A stretch of 30,290 bases of DNA from Candidatus Nanopelagicaceae bacterium (lineage in GTDB: Bacteria > Actinomycetota > Actinomycetes > Nanopelagicales > Nanopelagicaceae): contig CANLHC010000003.1 in the NCBI GenBank assembly GCA_947490625.1, forward strand, positions 1 to 30,290, in the 5' to 3' direction. The notes beneath the pieces are model-generated. The model saw only the letters and a list, made by a program, of their open reading frames with translations, did not search any database and had not been told where the DNA came from. The translations under genes and the position numbers were made by a program. Each line of letters starts with the position of its first letter. Positions within the stretch are counted from its first letter, which is position 1. This document shows, piece after piece, positions 15,625-22,932 of this stretch.

Positions 15625-17184
15625 TTACTCCCACTCGATCGTTGCTGGCGGCTTAGATGTTACATCCAGGACTACGCGATTAACTCCTTGAACCTCATTG
15701 GTTATGCGCGTAGAAATCTTTTCAAGAACATCATATGGAATACGTGACCAATCTGCTGTCATCGCATCTTCACTAGAAACTGGGCGCAAAACTATCGGAT
15801 GACCATAGGTGCGACCATCACCCTGCACGCCGACGCTGCGCACATCGGCTAAGAGCACCACTGGACATTGCCAGATTGTGCGATCAAGGCCAGCGGCTTT
15901 GAGCTCTGCCCGCGCAATGACATCAGCCTTACGCAATAACTCAAGGCGCTCATAGGTAACTTCGCCAATGATGCGGATACCCAAGCCAGGGCCAGGAAAC
16001 GGTTGGCGCCAGATGATCTCTTCTGGCAATCCAAGTTCTAAGCCAACCTGACGGACTTCATCTTTAAAGAGAGTGCGCAGTGGTTCGATAAGTGAAAACT
16101 TCAGATCATCCGGAAGACCGCCAACATTGTGATGAGATTTAATGTTGGCTGTTCCTGAACCGCCACCAGATTCAACAACATCGGGATAGAGAGTGCCTTG
16201 TACTAGAAATTCAACATCTCCCCCAGCTGCAATATCTCGCGCCGCTTTTTCAAATGATCGAATAAATTCACGCCCGATAATCTTTCGCTTCTCTTCGGGA
16301 TCGGTGACACCTTTCAGAGCTGTCAGAAATTGATCAACTGCATCAACGACAACCAGCTGCACACCGGTGGAAGCTACAAAGTCGCGCTGAACCTGCTCGG
16401 ATTCACCGCTACGTAAAAGCCCGTGATCGACAAAGACGCAGGTGAGCTGATCACCCACTGCTTTTTGAATAATTGCAGCGGCTACCGCTGAATCAACACC
16501 GCCTGATAGTCCACAGATAACGCGCTTAGTACCAATTGCTTGGCGAGCTTTATCAATTTCAGTGGCTGCAATATTTGAGGTTGTCCACGTAGCTGGGCAT
16601 TTGGCGATATTGATTAACCAGTTTTTGAGAATCGCCTGACCGTGTTCTGAGTGAAGAACTTCTGGATGAAACTGCACTCCAGCAAGTAACCCTGTCTCGT
16701 TTTCAAATGCTGCGATCTGGGTATCTGATGTTGCTGCGGTAACGCTAAATCCTGCCGGTGCTTCCGTAACGGCATCTCCATGTGACATCCACACTTTTTG
16801 TCCTTGCGGCAGAGAAGAGAAAACTTTTGAGGTTGTCACTGCAGTGAGATCTGTTCGACCGTATTCAGATTTTCCTGTCTGGCTGACAACCCCGCCTAGC
16901 CCCTGAGCCATTGCTTGAAATCCATAACAGATTCCAAAGACAGGAATTCCTAGTGTGAGAATGGATGAATCAAAGGTGGGCGCATTGTCGGCATAGACAC
17001 TCGATGGGCCGCCAGAGAGAATAATTGCGGCAGGGCTTTTTGCTAGAACTTCTGCCGATGTAATCGAATGCGGAACTAGCTCTGAATACACATGTGCTTC
17101 ACGAACCCGACGTGCAATCAGTTGGGCGTATTGCGCACCGAAATCGACGACTAGTACGCCACCGGATGTGACGTTACTTGCCAT
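15625..17184 (-). CDS. guaA: GMP synthase (glutamine-hydrolysing)
   Basis: Converts XMP to GMP with glutamine and ATP. 519 residues in the standard order: class I glutamine amidotransferase domain with Cys86 (FGICYGFQ), His173 and Glu175 (VQFHPEVLHS); PP-loop ATPase domain with SGGVDS at 227-232; and the C-terminal dimerisation domain ending PPATIEWE. It overlaps guaB3 by 11 bp and follows guaB and guaB3, forming an IMP-to-GMP operon. Confidence 0.97.
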   Translation of the reverse strand: MASNVTSGGVLVVDFGAQYAQLIARRVREAHVYSELVPHSITSAEVLAKSPAAIILSGGPSSVYADNAPTFDSSILTLGIPVFGICYGFQAMAQGLGGVVSQTGKSEYGRTDLTAVTTSKVFSSLPQGQKVWMSHGDAVTEAPAGFSVTAATSDTQIAAFENETGLLAGVQFHPEVLHSEHGQAILKNWLINIAKCPATWTTSNIAATEIDKARQAIGTKRVICGLSGGVDSAVAAAIIQKAVGDQLTCVFVDHGLLRSGESEQVQRDFVASTGVQLVVVDAVDQFLTALKGVTDPEEKRKIIGREFIRSFEKAARDIAAGGDVEFLVQGTLYPDVVESGGGSGTANIKSHHNVGGLPDDLKFSLIEPLRTLFKDEVRQVGLELGLPEEIIWRQPFPGPGLGIRIIGEVTYERLELLRKADVIARAELKAAGLDRTIWQCPVVLLADVRSVGVQGDGRTYGHPIVLRPVSSEDAMTADWSRIPYDVLEKISTRITNEVQGVNRVVLDVTSKPPATIEWE

Positions 17185-18286
17185 GGCTAATAAGCACCTC
17201 TACACGCTGGAAAGATTTCACATCTGAATATCCACACGTTGCCATCGAGCGACGAAGTGCACCAAATAAATTCATTGAGCCATCTGCGTTATGTGAAGGT
17301 CCTAGCAAGATCTCTTCGAGTGAACCAACTGTGCCGACATTAACGCGCTCACCTCGTGGCAGCTGGCTGTGATGAGCTTCTGATCCCCAGTGCCATCCAA
17401 GTCCCGGTGCTTCTGTAGCTTTTGCAAGCGGAGATCCCATCATCACTGCATCTGCGCCCATTGCAATTGCTTTAGCAATATCGCCAGAGCGACCGACTGC
17501 ACCATCTGCAATAACGTGAACATAGCGTCCACCAGATTCATCAAGGTATTCACGACGAGCTGCTGCAACTTCTGCAACAGCTGATGCCATCGGAACTTCG
17601 ATTCCCAAAACTTTTCGAGTGGTATGCGCTGCTCCGCCACCAAAACCAACCAAGACGCCGGCGGCACCAGCACGCATTAAGTGAAGTGCACCCGTAGTAG
17701 TTGCAACCCCACCAACTATCACAGGAACATCTAACTCGTAGATAAACTTCTTTAAATTCAGCTCTTCGCGCTCTGATGCAACATGCTCAGCCGAAACTGT
17801 TGTGCCGCGGATGACGAAGATATCTACGCCAGCTGCGATCACAGCCTTATGAAATTCGGCAGTACGCGCAGGTGAGAGAGATGCTGCAACAGTGACACCC
17901 GCATCGCGAATCGTTTTGATGCGCTCTTTAATCAATTCAGGGCGAATGGGTGCGCTATAAATTTCTTGCATACGACGAGTTGCATGCTTATCTGGCATAG
18001 ATGCAATCTCACCCAAAGGAATACGCGGATCCTCATAACGAGTCCACAATCCTTCGAGGTTAAGAACGCCTAGACCACCTAAGCGACCAATCTCAATCGC
18101 CGTTTCCGGAGAAACAACAGAATCCATAGGTGCTGCCAACATCGGTAGCTCAAATTTGTAAGCATCGATCTGCCATGTTGTTGATACATCTTCTGGGTCG
18201 CGTGTACGGCGACTTGGCACAATGGCGATATCGTCAAATGAGTAAGCCTGGCGAGCGCGTTTTCCGGGGGCGATTTCGATATCCAT
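17174..18286 (-). CDS. guaB3: GuaB3 family IMP dehydrogenase-related protein
   Basis: A 370-residue TIM-barrel protein of the IMPDH/GMP reductase superfamily, without CBS domains. It strongly recalls mycobacterial GuaB3 (VLGIEVPMASAVAEVAAARR, YLDESGGRYVHVIADG, LPRGERVNVGT). At the catalytic-loop position where IMPDH has SICTTR, this protein reads GFGGGAAHTTR (214-224), so the nucleophilic Cys is not present there. A cyanobacterial GuaB3 has been reported to have GMP reductase activity, but that cannot be transferred without the Cys. It lies 11 bp after guaB and overlaps guaA by 11 bp, so it is made with both GMP-synthesis enzymes. A regulatory or scaffold role is possible. Confidence 0.88.
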   Translation of the reverse strand: MDIEIAPGKRARQAYSFDDIAIVPSRRTRDPEDVSTTWQIDAYKFELPMLAAPMDSVVSPETAIEIGRLGGLGVLNLEGLWTRYEDPRIPLGEIASMPDKHATRRMQEIYSAPIRPELIKERIKTIRDAGVTVAASLSPARTAEFHKAVIAAGVDIFVIRGTTVSAEHVASEREELNLKKFIYELDVPVIVGGVATTTGALHLMRAGAAGVLVGFGGGAAHTTRKVLGIEVPMASAVAEVAAARREYLDESGGRYVHVIADGAVGRSGDIAKAIAMGADAVMMGSPLAKATEAPGLGWHWGSEAHHSQLPRGERVNVGTVGSLEEILLGPSHNADGSMNLFGALRRSMATCGYSDVKSFQRVEVLISHGK

Positions 18287-18297
18287 GAGTGCTCTCC

Positions 18298-19410
18298 TTA
18301 CTTAGACTTCGAATAATTAGGCGCATCGGCAACATGGAGCACATCGTGCGGATGGCTCTCTTGCAGCCCGGCGGCGGTAATTTGAATCAAGTGTCCATCT
18401 CGGCGCAGGGTGGCAACATCTGCAGCCCCGGCATATCCCATACCGCTGCGCAATCCGCCAACAAGTTGGTGAACTACCTCTGCGACAGATCCGCGATATG
18501 CAACTTTTCCTTCGATACCTTCGGGAACTAATTTATCTTCGCTTAAAACATCATCTTGCATGTATCGATCTTTTGAGTATGACTTCTGCTCACCACGCGA
18601 TTGCATCGCACCGAGTGAACCCATTCCCCGGTATGCCTTAAATTTGCGGCCATCAATTTCAATTAACTCACCTGGCGACTCATCGCATCCGGCCAAGAGT
18701 GAACCGAGCATCACTGAGTGCGCGCCGGCAACAATTGCTTTAACAATGTCACCTGAATACTGAAGTCCACCATCGGCGATCAATGGAATACCAGCTTTGT
18801 TACACGCCTTTGCTGCCTCCATAATTGCCGTCACTTGCGGAACACCGACACCGGCAACAACGCGGGTTGTACAGATTGATCCTGGACCAACTCCGACTTT
18901 GACCGCATCCGCCCCGGCGTTAATCAGCGCTTGCGCACCGGCACGTGTTGCCACATTGCCGCCGATCACTTCAGTTGTTGGTGAAAACTTTTTAATACGT
19001 TCGATCGCCTCGAGCACTGCGCGGTGATGACCGTGCGCGGTATCGACAACAACTACATCTACTCCTGCTTCAATCAGTGCTTGTGCGCGTGCAAATCCAT
19101 CGTCGCCCACACCAACAGCGGCACCTGCCAGGCCAACGTTTTTAACTAACTTCACGTGGGTGACTTGATCTTGAATGGAAAAGTTTCGATGAATAATTCC
19201 GATGCCACCAGCTTTTGCCATGGCAATTCCCATAGCCGATTCGGTCACCGTATCCATCGCAGATGATGCCAACGGAACAGCGAGTGAAATATTGCGCGTC
19301 AACCAGGTCGATGTATCTACTTCGCTAGGGACAACTTCAGAGGCATCAGGCAGGAGCAATACATCGTCATAGGTCAGCCCCAACATGGTGACCTTGTCGT
19401 GCTCGCTCAT
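18298..19410 (-). CDS. guaB: IMP dehydrogenase lacking the CBS (Bateman) module
   Basis: NAD-dependent oxidation of IMP to XMP, the committed step to GMP. Catalytic Cys180 in GVGPGSICTTR, ADGGLQYSGDI, RGMGSLGAM and the flap Arg282-Tyr283 in SKDRYMQDD are intact, as is the C-terminal GLQESHPHDV and APNY. The protein has only 370 residues against the usual 480-500. The barrel runs from GIGIIHRNFSIQDQVTHVK straight into GLAGAAVGVG at residues 91-100, where a CBS pair of about 120 residues normally sits. No frameshift or stop is involved, so the module is cleanly absent. Activity is expected, but without nucleotide control through the Bateman domain. TAGACT lies 6 nt before the ATG and no Shine-Dalgarno is seen. 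Confidence 0.95.
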   Translation of the reverse strand: MSEHDKVTMLGLTYDDVLLLPDASEVVPSEVDTSTWLTRNISLAVPLASSAMDTVTESAMGIAMAKAGGIGIIHRNFSIQDQVTHVKLVKNVGLAGAAVGVGDDGFARAQALIEAGVDVVVVDTAHGHHRAVLEAIERIKKFSPTTEVIGGNVATRAGAQALINAGADAVKVGVGPGSICTTRVVAGVGVPQVTAIMEAAKACNKAGIPLIADGGLQYSGDIVKAIVAGAHSVMLGSLLAGCDESPGELIEIDGRKFKAYRGMGSLGAMQSRGEQKSYSKDRYMQDDVLSEDKLVPEGIEGKVAYRGSVAEVVHQLVGGLRSGMGYAGAADVATLRRDGHLIQITAAGLQESHPHDVLHVADAPNYSKSK

Positions 19411-19416
19411 AGGCGC

Positions 19417-19439
19417 AGTCTATCGGTGGGCCTAGGCCC
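19417..19439 (-). promoter_or_regulatory. guaB leaderless promoter with overlapping palindrome
   Basis: TAGACT (19417-19422) stands 6 nt upstream of the guaB ATG. Just upstream, GGGCCTAGGCCC (19428-19439) is a perfect 12-bp palindrome that covers the stop codon of the MerR gene and falls in the -10/-35 spacer region. No convincing -35 was found. The palindrome could be an operator, though 12-bp palindromes are expected several times by chance in a window this size. Confidence 0.4.
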
Positions 19440-20337
19440 CGACTGCCATCGCGATCTCATCTACTGCGAGGGTGAGTGAGCCTACAAAGAGGGCGTTTTG
19501 GCACTTATCGGGGTTCCATCCTGGCCCGCCGATGATGACGCGAGGTGCTGGGCGCACAGATGGAATGCCGGTAACAAATTTTGGATCACCGTTGACTGGC
19601 AACTGGGCCCATAAGAAAACTGCAGGGGGTGCAAAGCGAGAGACCATTGATGAGATTGCTTCCACTGGTGTTCGTGCACCGAGGAATTGAGTCTCAATAC
19701 CGCGCTCTGCCAAAGCGGCAGCGAGTGCATGCAGTGCAAGTGAGTGAAGCTCTTCGCCAACTGAAGCAAGCAATACGGGGCGAGTATTAACTGGCGCAAC
19801 AATTTCTGATGTTGATTCGCGCAGCACTCGCTTGAGAATTTCGGTGAGCATGTGTTCGACTTCAATACCCTTGCCAGACTTCTCCCATGCGGCTCCGACT
19901 TGGATAAGCACGGGAACGAATACTTCTTGCCAGGCACTGATAATTCCATTCTCTGAAATCTCATTGCGCAACATCGTTTCAACAAAGAGTGAGTCAAGTG
20001 CTTCGGCTGCATTAAAAATTGCATCAATCGTTTCATCGCATTCACGACAGAGTGAGGTGAACTCTGCAATAACTACTTCACCATCGTGAGCTTTCGCTTG
20101 CTCTGCAGCTTCTGCCGGGGCTACACCTGAACTAATGAGACGTCGCATAACGGTGAGCTTGGCTAAATCAGATGGGCAGTACTTTCGGTGCGAACCGGCC
20201 TCGTGCTCGTTAGGTCCGATTCCATAACGCCTGGCCCAGGTGCGAAGTGTTGCTGGGGCAACCCCAATCCTGCGAGCCACCGCTGCCACGCTCAGGAGCT
20301 CTCCTGTGGCTAATGGCGGCTGCTCTGCTGGGCTCAT
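19432..20337 (-). CDS. CarH/LitR-like MerR regulator with cobalamin-binding domain
   Basis: 301 residues in three parts: a MerR helix-turn-helix (about 14-80; VAAVARRIGVAPATLRTWAR), a helical bundle (about 92-180) and a B12-binding Rossmann-like domain (about 187-300). The bundle contains Trp151 followed after exactly nine residues by Glu161-His162, the W-x9-EH signature of adenosylcobalamin-dependent CarH photoreceptors. His198 in GEELHSLA is the likely lower axial ligand; its spacing from the Trp and EH is within one residue of Thermus CarH (W131, EH141-142, H177). IIGGPGW near 268-274 fits the B12 loop. The residue after the Trp is Glu, where Thermus CarH has the His that ligates cobalt after light. 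It ends 21 bp before guaB and is divergent from whiB. It is probably a light- or B12-responsive repressor; targets are unknown. Confidence 0.82.
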   Translation of the reverse strand: MSPAEQPPLATGELLSVAAVARRIGVAPATLRTWARRYGIGPNEHEAGSHRKYCPSDLAKLTVMRRLISSGVAPAEAAEQAKAHDGEVVIAEFTSLCRECDETIDAIFNAAEALDSLFVETMLRNEISENGIISAWQEVFVPVLIQVGAAWEKSGKGIEVEHMLTEILKRVLRESTSEIVAPVNTRPVLLASVGEELHSLALHALAAALAERGIETQFLGARTPVEAISSMVSRFAPPAVFLWAQLPVNGDPKFVTGIPSVRPAPRVIIGGPGWNPDKCQNALFVGSLTLAVDEIAMAVGA

Positions 20338-20434
20338 GGGGTAATCGTGCTCCCTAGTGGCCTATATCACCACTTGAAACCACGCTCAATCTGGGAATTT
20401 TTCGCCGCTGAACCAGGTTTGACTCGTTAGATAC

Positions 20435-20463
20435 TTGAACAACTTATGAAACGGTTGTATTCT
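20435..20463 (+). promoter_or_regulatory. Candidate whiB promoter with inverted repeat in the spacer
   Basis: TTGAAC (20435-20440), a 17-bp spacer and TATTCT (20458-20463) form a good vegetative-type promoter. Transcription would start near 20470, ahead of AGGAGT at 20485-20490 and the ATG at 20497. The half-sites ACAAC (20439-20443) and GTTGT (20454-20458) make an inverted repeat between the two boxes, where MerR-family regulators commonly bind, so the divergent MerR protein is a candidate ligand. The operator idea is inference. Confidence 0.45.
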
Positions 20464-20496
20464 CGCTTTTACCGAGAAACGAACAGGAGTAAAGAG

Positions 20497-20835
20497 ATGG
20501 CTGAGATTTCACGCTTACCGATTCCCGTAATGGAAGAGTGGGAATGGCAGTACAAAGGCGCTTGTCGCGACCTTGATCCTGAGATGTTCTTCCATCCCGA
20601 TGGAGAGCGCGGCCCACGCCGTCGCAATCGCGAAAATGCAGCGAAGGCGATCTGCGCAAGCTGTCCTGTCATCGCTGCCTGCCGCGCCCATGCTCTAGCC
20701 GTACAAGAGCCTTATGGAATCTGGGGAGGTCTTTCAGAAGATGATCGCACCGCAATCCTCGAGCGCCAAGGCGTCACACCACTAACAATCCCGGCATCAA
20801 TTGTTGCCGAAGCTACGGTCTCGCACGCAAGTTAA
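20497..20835 (+). CDS. whiD: WhiB-family Fe-S transcription factor, WhiB3/WhiD type
   Basis: A 112-residue Wbl protein. Four cluster-ligating cysteines: Cys23, Cys53, Cys56 (CxxC) and Cys62, then the beta-turn GIWGG at 74-78. The stretches FFHPDGERG, CPVIAACRAHAL and EPYGIWGGLSE match M. tuberculosis WhiB3 and Streptomyces WhiD more closely than other Wbl classes. Family members bind a 4Fe-4S cluster, sense redox/NO/O2 and act with the primary sigma factor. AGGAGT 6 nt upstream fixes the ATG at 20497; an in-frame ATG at 20446 has no ribosome binding site and lies at the promoter. Streptomyces whiD sits near guaB and groESL, as here. Confidence 0.92.
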   Translation: MAEISRLPIPVMEEWEWQYKGACRDLDPEMFFHPDGERGPRRRNRENAAKAICASCPVIAACRAHALAVQEPYGIWGGLSEDDRTAILERQGVTPLTIPASIVAEATVSHAS

Positions 20836-20850
20836 TTCATAGATCTTTAC

Positions 20851-20892
20851 ATGAGAAAACCCCCGCGAATAATTTCGCGGGGGTTTTCTCAT
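20851..20892. terminator. Bidirectional terminator between whiB and groEL
   Basis: A 19-bp perfect stem, with arms 20851-20869 and 20874-20892 and a TAAT loop. The core CCCCCGCG/CGCGGGGG is flanked by AAAA and TTTT. It lies between the convergent whiB and groEL genes and can serve both. Confidence 0.95.
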
Positions 20893-20909
20893 TAATGCAT
20901 TTTTTGTAG

Positions 20910-22544
20910 TTAGTGGCTGTGCCCACCAGGTCCATGTGAATGACCGTGGCCACCTACTGCAGGTTCTTCATCAGCTGGGCGCTCGTATACAAGTGCTTCA
21001 GTGGTGATGAACATTGCAGCAATTGATGCAGCGTTAGCAAGTGCTGAACGCGTCACCTTTACTGGATCGATGACGCCATCTTTTGCAAGATCGCCATAGA
21101 CATCAGTTGCTGCGTTAAAGCCTTCATTGACCTTAAGTGCGCGCACCTTTGCGACAACGACATAGCCTTCAAGACCAGCGTTTTCAGCAATCCAACGAAG
21201 TGGCTCATCGCATGCCTTGCGCACAAGACGAACGCCGACTGCCTTATCTCCGGTGAATCCGAGATCGCCTTCGAGCGCATCTGCCGCATGCACAAGTGCT
21301 GCGCCGCCGCCGATCACAATACCTTCTTCAACTGCTGCACGAGTAGCTGAGATCGCATCCTCTAGGCGAAGCTTCTTCTCTTTAAGTTCGACTTCGGTAT
21401 GTGCTCCAACCTTGATGACACAGACGCCACCTGAAAGCTTTGCAACACGCTCTTGCAACTTCTCTTTATCCCAGTCAGAGTCAGATGCTGCAATCTCGTT
21501 ACGGATCTCAGTGGTGCGAGCAACAACTGCTGCCTTATCCCCTGCTCCATCAACGATCGTTGTTGCATCCTTTGTAATAACAATGCGGCGAGCGCGACCA
21601 AGATCTGTCAGTGCAACTTGATCAAGCTTCATACCGATCTCACTTGAGACCACCTGGCCACCGGTCAAGATTGCAATATCTTGCAACATTGCCTTGCGAC
21701 GATCTCCAAAGCCAGGAGCCTTAACAGCTGCTGATGTGAAGACTCCACGCATACGGTTTACAACAAGTGTAGAAAGCGCTTCGCCTTCAACATCTTCTGC
21801 GATGATCAAGAGTGGCTTACCTGCCTGTGAAACCTTTTCCAAGATAGGAAGAAGTTCAGCCAGGGATGAGATTTTGTTGGCAGAGATCAAGATGTAGGCA
21901 TCATCTAATACTGATTCCATACGGTCTTGGTCTGTCACAAAGTAAGGTGAGATGTAACCCTTATCGAATTGCATACCTTCTGTGAATTCGAGTTCAACAG
22001 TTGCAGTTGATGCTTCTTCTACAGTGATAACGCCATCTTTGCCGACCTTATCCATCGCCTCTGCGATGAGATCTCCGATGGTGCGATCCTTTGCAGAAAT
22101 TGTTGCAACATCTGCAATCTGCGCGCGATCCTTTACCGGAGTCGCAATCTCGTGCAGCTTCTTTGATACTGCTGCAACAGCTGCTTCGATTCCAAGCTTG
22201 AGATCCATTGGCTGGGCACCGGCGGCAAGGTTACGAAGACCTTCCTTGACCATTGCTTGTGCCAGAACTGTCGCAGTTGTTGTTCCATCGCCTGCAACAT
22301 CGTTGGTCTTTGTTGCAACTTCTTTAACAAGCTGTGCGCCCATGTTCTCGGCAGGATCTGAAAGTTCAATCTCTTTCGCGATGGTGACACCGTCGTTGGT
22401 GATAACGGGTGCGCCAAATGACTTAGCGATCACAACGTTACGACCCTTAGGACCGAGTGTTACCTTGACTGTGTCGGCAAGAATATTGACACCACGTTCC
22501 ATCGCACGACGAGCATGCTCATCGAAATCTAGAATTTTTCCCAT
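20910..22544 (-). CDS. groEL1: Chaperonin GroEL with His-rich tail (GroEL1 type)
   Basis: 544-residue 60-kDa chaperonin subunit of the ATP-driven folding machine. Canonical stretches: GPKGRNVVI, AGDGTTTATVLAQAM, ISPYFVTDQ, KAPGFGDRRKAML and EGIVIGGGAALVHA. Instead of the usual Gly-Met tail it ends GGHGHSHGPGGHSH, a His-rich end typical of actinobacterial GroEL1 encoded next to groES. That class usually coexists with a second, GGM-tailed groEL elsewhere; none is in this window. The gene lies 3 bp after groES. Confidence 0.96.
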   Translation of the reverse strand: MGKILDFDEHARRAMERGVNILADTVKVTLGPKGRNVVIAKSFGAPVITNDGVTIAKEIELSDPAENMGAQLVKEVATKTNDVAGDGTTTATVLAQAMVKEGLRNLAAGAQPMDLKLGIEAAVAAVSKKLHEIATPVKDRAQIADVATISAKDRTIGDLIAEAMDKVGKDGVITVEEASTATVELEFTEGMQFDKGYISPYFVTDQDRMESVLDDAYILISANKISSLAELLPILEKVSQAGKPLLIIAEDVEGEALSTLVVNRMRGVFTSAAVKAPGFGDRRKAMLQDIAILTGGQVVSSEIGMKLDQVALTDLGRARRIVITKDATTIVDGAGDKAAVVARTTEIRNEIAASDSDWDKEKLQERVAKLSGGVCVIKVGAHTEVELKEKKLRLEDAISATRAAVEEGIVIGGGAALVHAADALEGDLGFTGDKAVGVRLVRKACDEPLRWIAENAGLEGYVVVAKVRALKVNEGFNAATDVYGDLAKDGVIDPVKVTRSALANAASIAAMFITTEALVYERPADEEPAVGGHGHSHGPGGHSH

Positions 22545-22547
22545 CGC

Positions 22548-22841
22548 TTAGCGCTCGATTACTGCGAGAATGTCGCGAGCTGAGAGCACGAGGTACTCCT
22601 CGTTGTTGTACTTCACTTCGGTTCCGCCGTACTTGCTGTAGAGAACGACATCGCCAACCTTGACATCCATTGGAACGCGAACGCCATCATCGAAGCGGCC
22701 TGGGCCAACTGCAAGGACTACGCCTTCTTGTGGCTTCTCTTTGGCGGTATCTGGGATAACCAAACCTGATGCTGTTGTTGTCTCAGCCTCGTTGGTCTTT
22801 ACAACAATTCGATCTTCGAGCGGCTTAATGGCAACGGCCAT
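22548..22841 (-). CDS. groES: Co-chaperonin GroES
   Basis: 97-residue, 10-kDa lid of the GroEL chamber. IKPLEDRIVVK at the start, the mobile loop ETTTASGLVIPDTAKEKPQEG, and GDVVLYSKYGGTEVKYNNEEYLVL are all present. AAAGGAG lies 8 nt before the ATG. It is the first gene of groES-groEL, behind a TTGCAG-17-TAGTCT promoter and a CIRCE-like element, so heat-shock control by HrcA is likely. Confidence 0.97.
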   Translation of the reverse strand: MAVAIKPLEDRIVVKTNEAETTTASGLVIPDTAKEKPQEGVVLAVGPGRFDDGVRVPMDVKVGDVVLYSKYGGTEVKYNNEEYLVLSARDILAVIER

Positions 22842-22854
22842 GGTATTTCTCCTT

Positions 22855-22881
22855 TTAGCAGTGTGAGTACGAGAGTGCTAA
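22855..22881 (-). promoter_or_regulatory. CIRCE-like HrcA operator upstream of groES
   Basis: Consensus CIRCE is TTAGCACTC-N9-GAGTGCTAA. Read on the plus strand this site is TTAGCAGTG-N9-GAGTGCTAA: one arm perfect, the other with two changes, and the 9-nt spacer correct. It lies between the promoter and the groES ribosome binding site, the normal CIRCE position. Confidence 0.85.
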
Positions 22882-22886
22882 CGCTA

Positions 22887-22915
22887 AGACTAGGCTGGGC
22901 GATTCGAGCCTGCAA
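22887..22915 (-). promoter_or_regulatory. groESL promoter
   Basis: On the minus strand TTGCAG (22910-22915), a 17-bp spacer and TAGTCT (22887-22892) precede CIRCE by 5 bp. The start point would fall at or just inside the operator, as expected for HrcA repression. It lies in the 91-bp gap between groES and tsaD. Confidence 0.65.
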
Positions 22916-22932
22916 ATCGAGGGAACGCGGGT

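Noticed and set aside
19482..20069. 195-codon minus-strand frame inside the MerR-B12 gene
   Set aside because: It overlaps the MerR-B12 gene on the same strand in another frame, has no family features, and the MerR frame is unmistakable.
20446..20496. Longer WhiB start at 20446
   Set aside because: The ATG at 20497 has AGGAGT at good spacing and the upstream ATG coincides with the predicted promoter.
21982..22551. 189-codon open frame on the plus strand opposite groEL
   Set aside because: It is Ser/Thr/Ala-rich with no recognisable domain and lies wholly antisense to the certain groEL gene; the codon bias of groEL explains the open frame.
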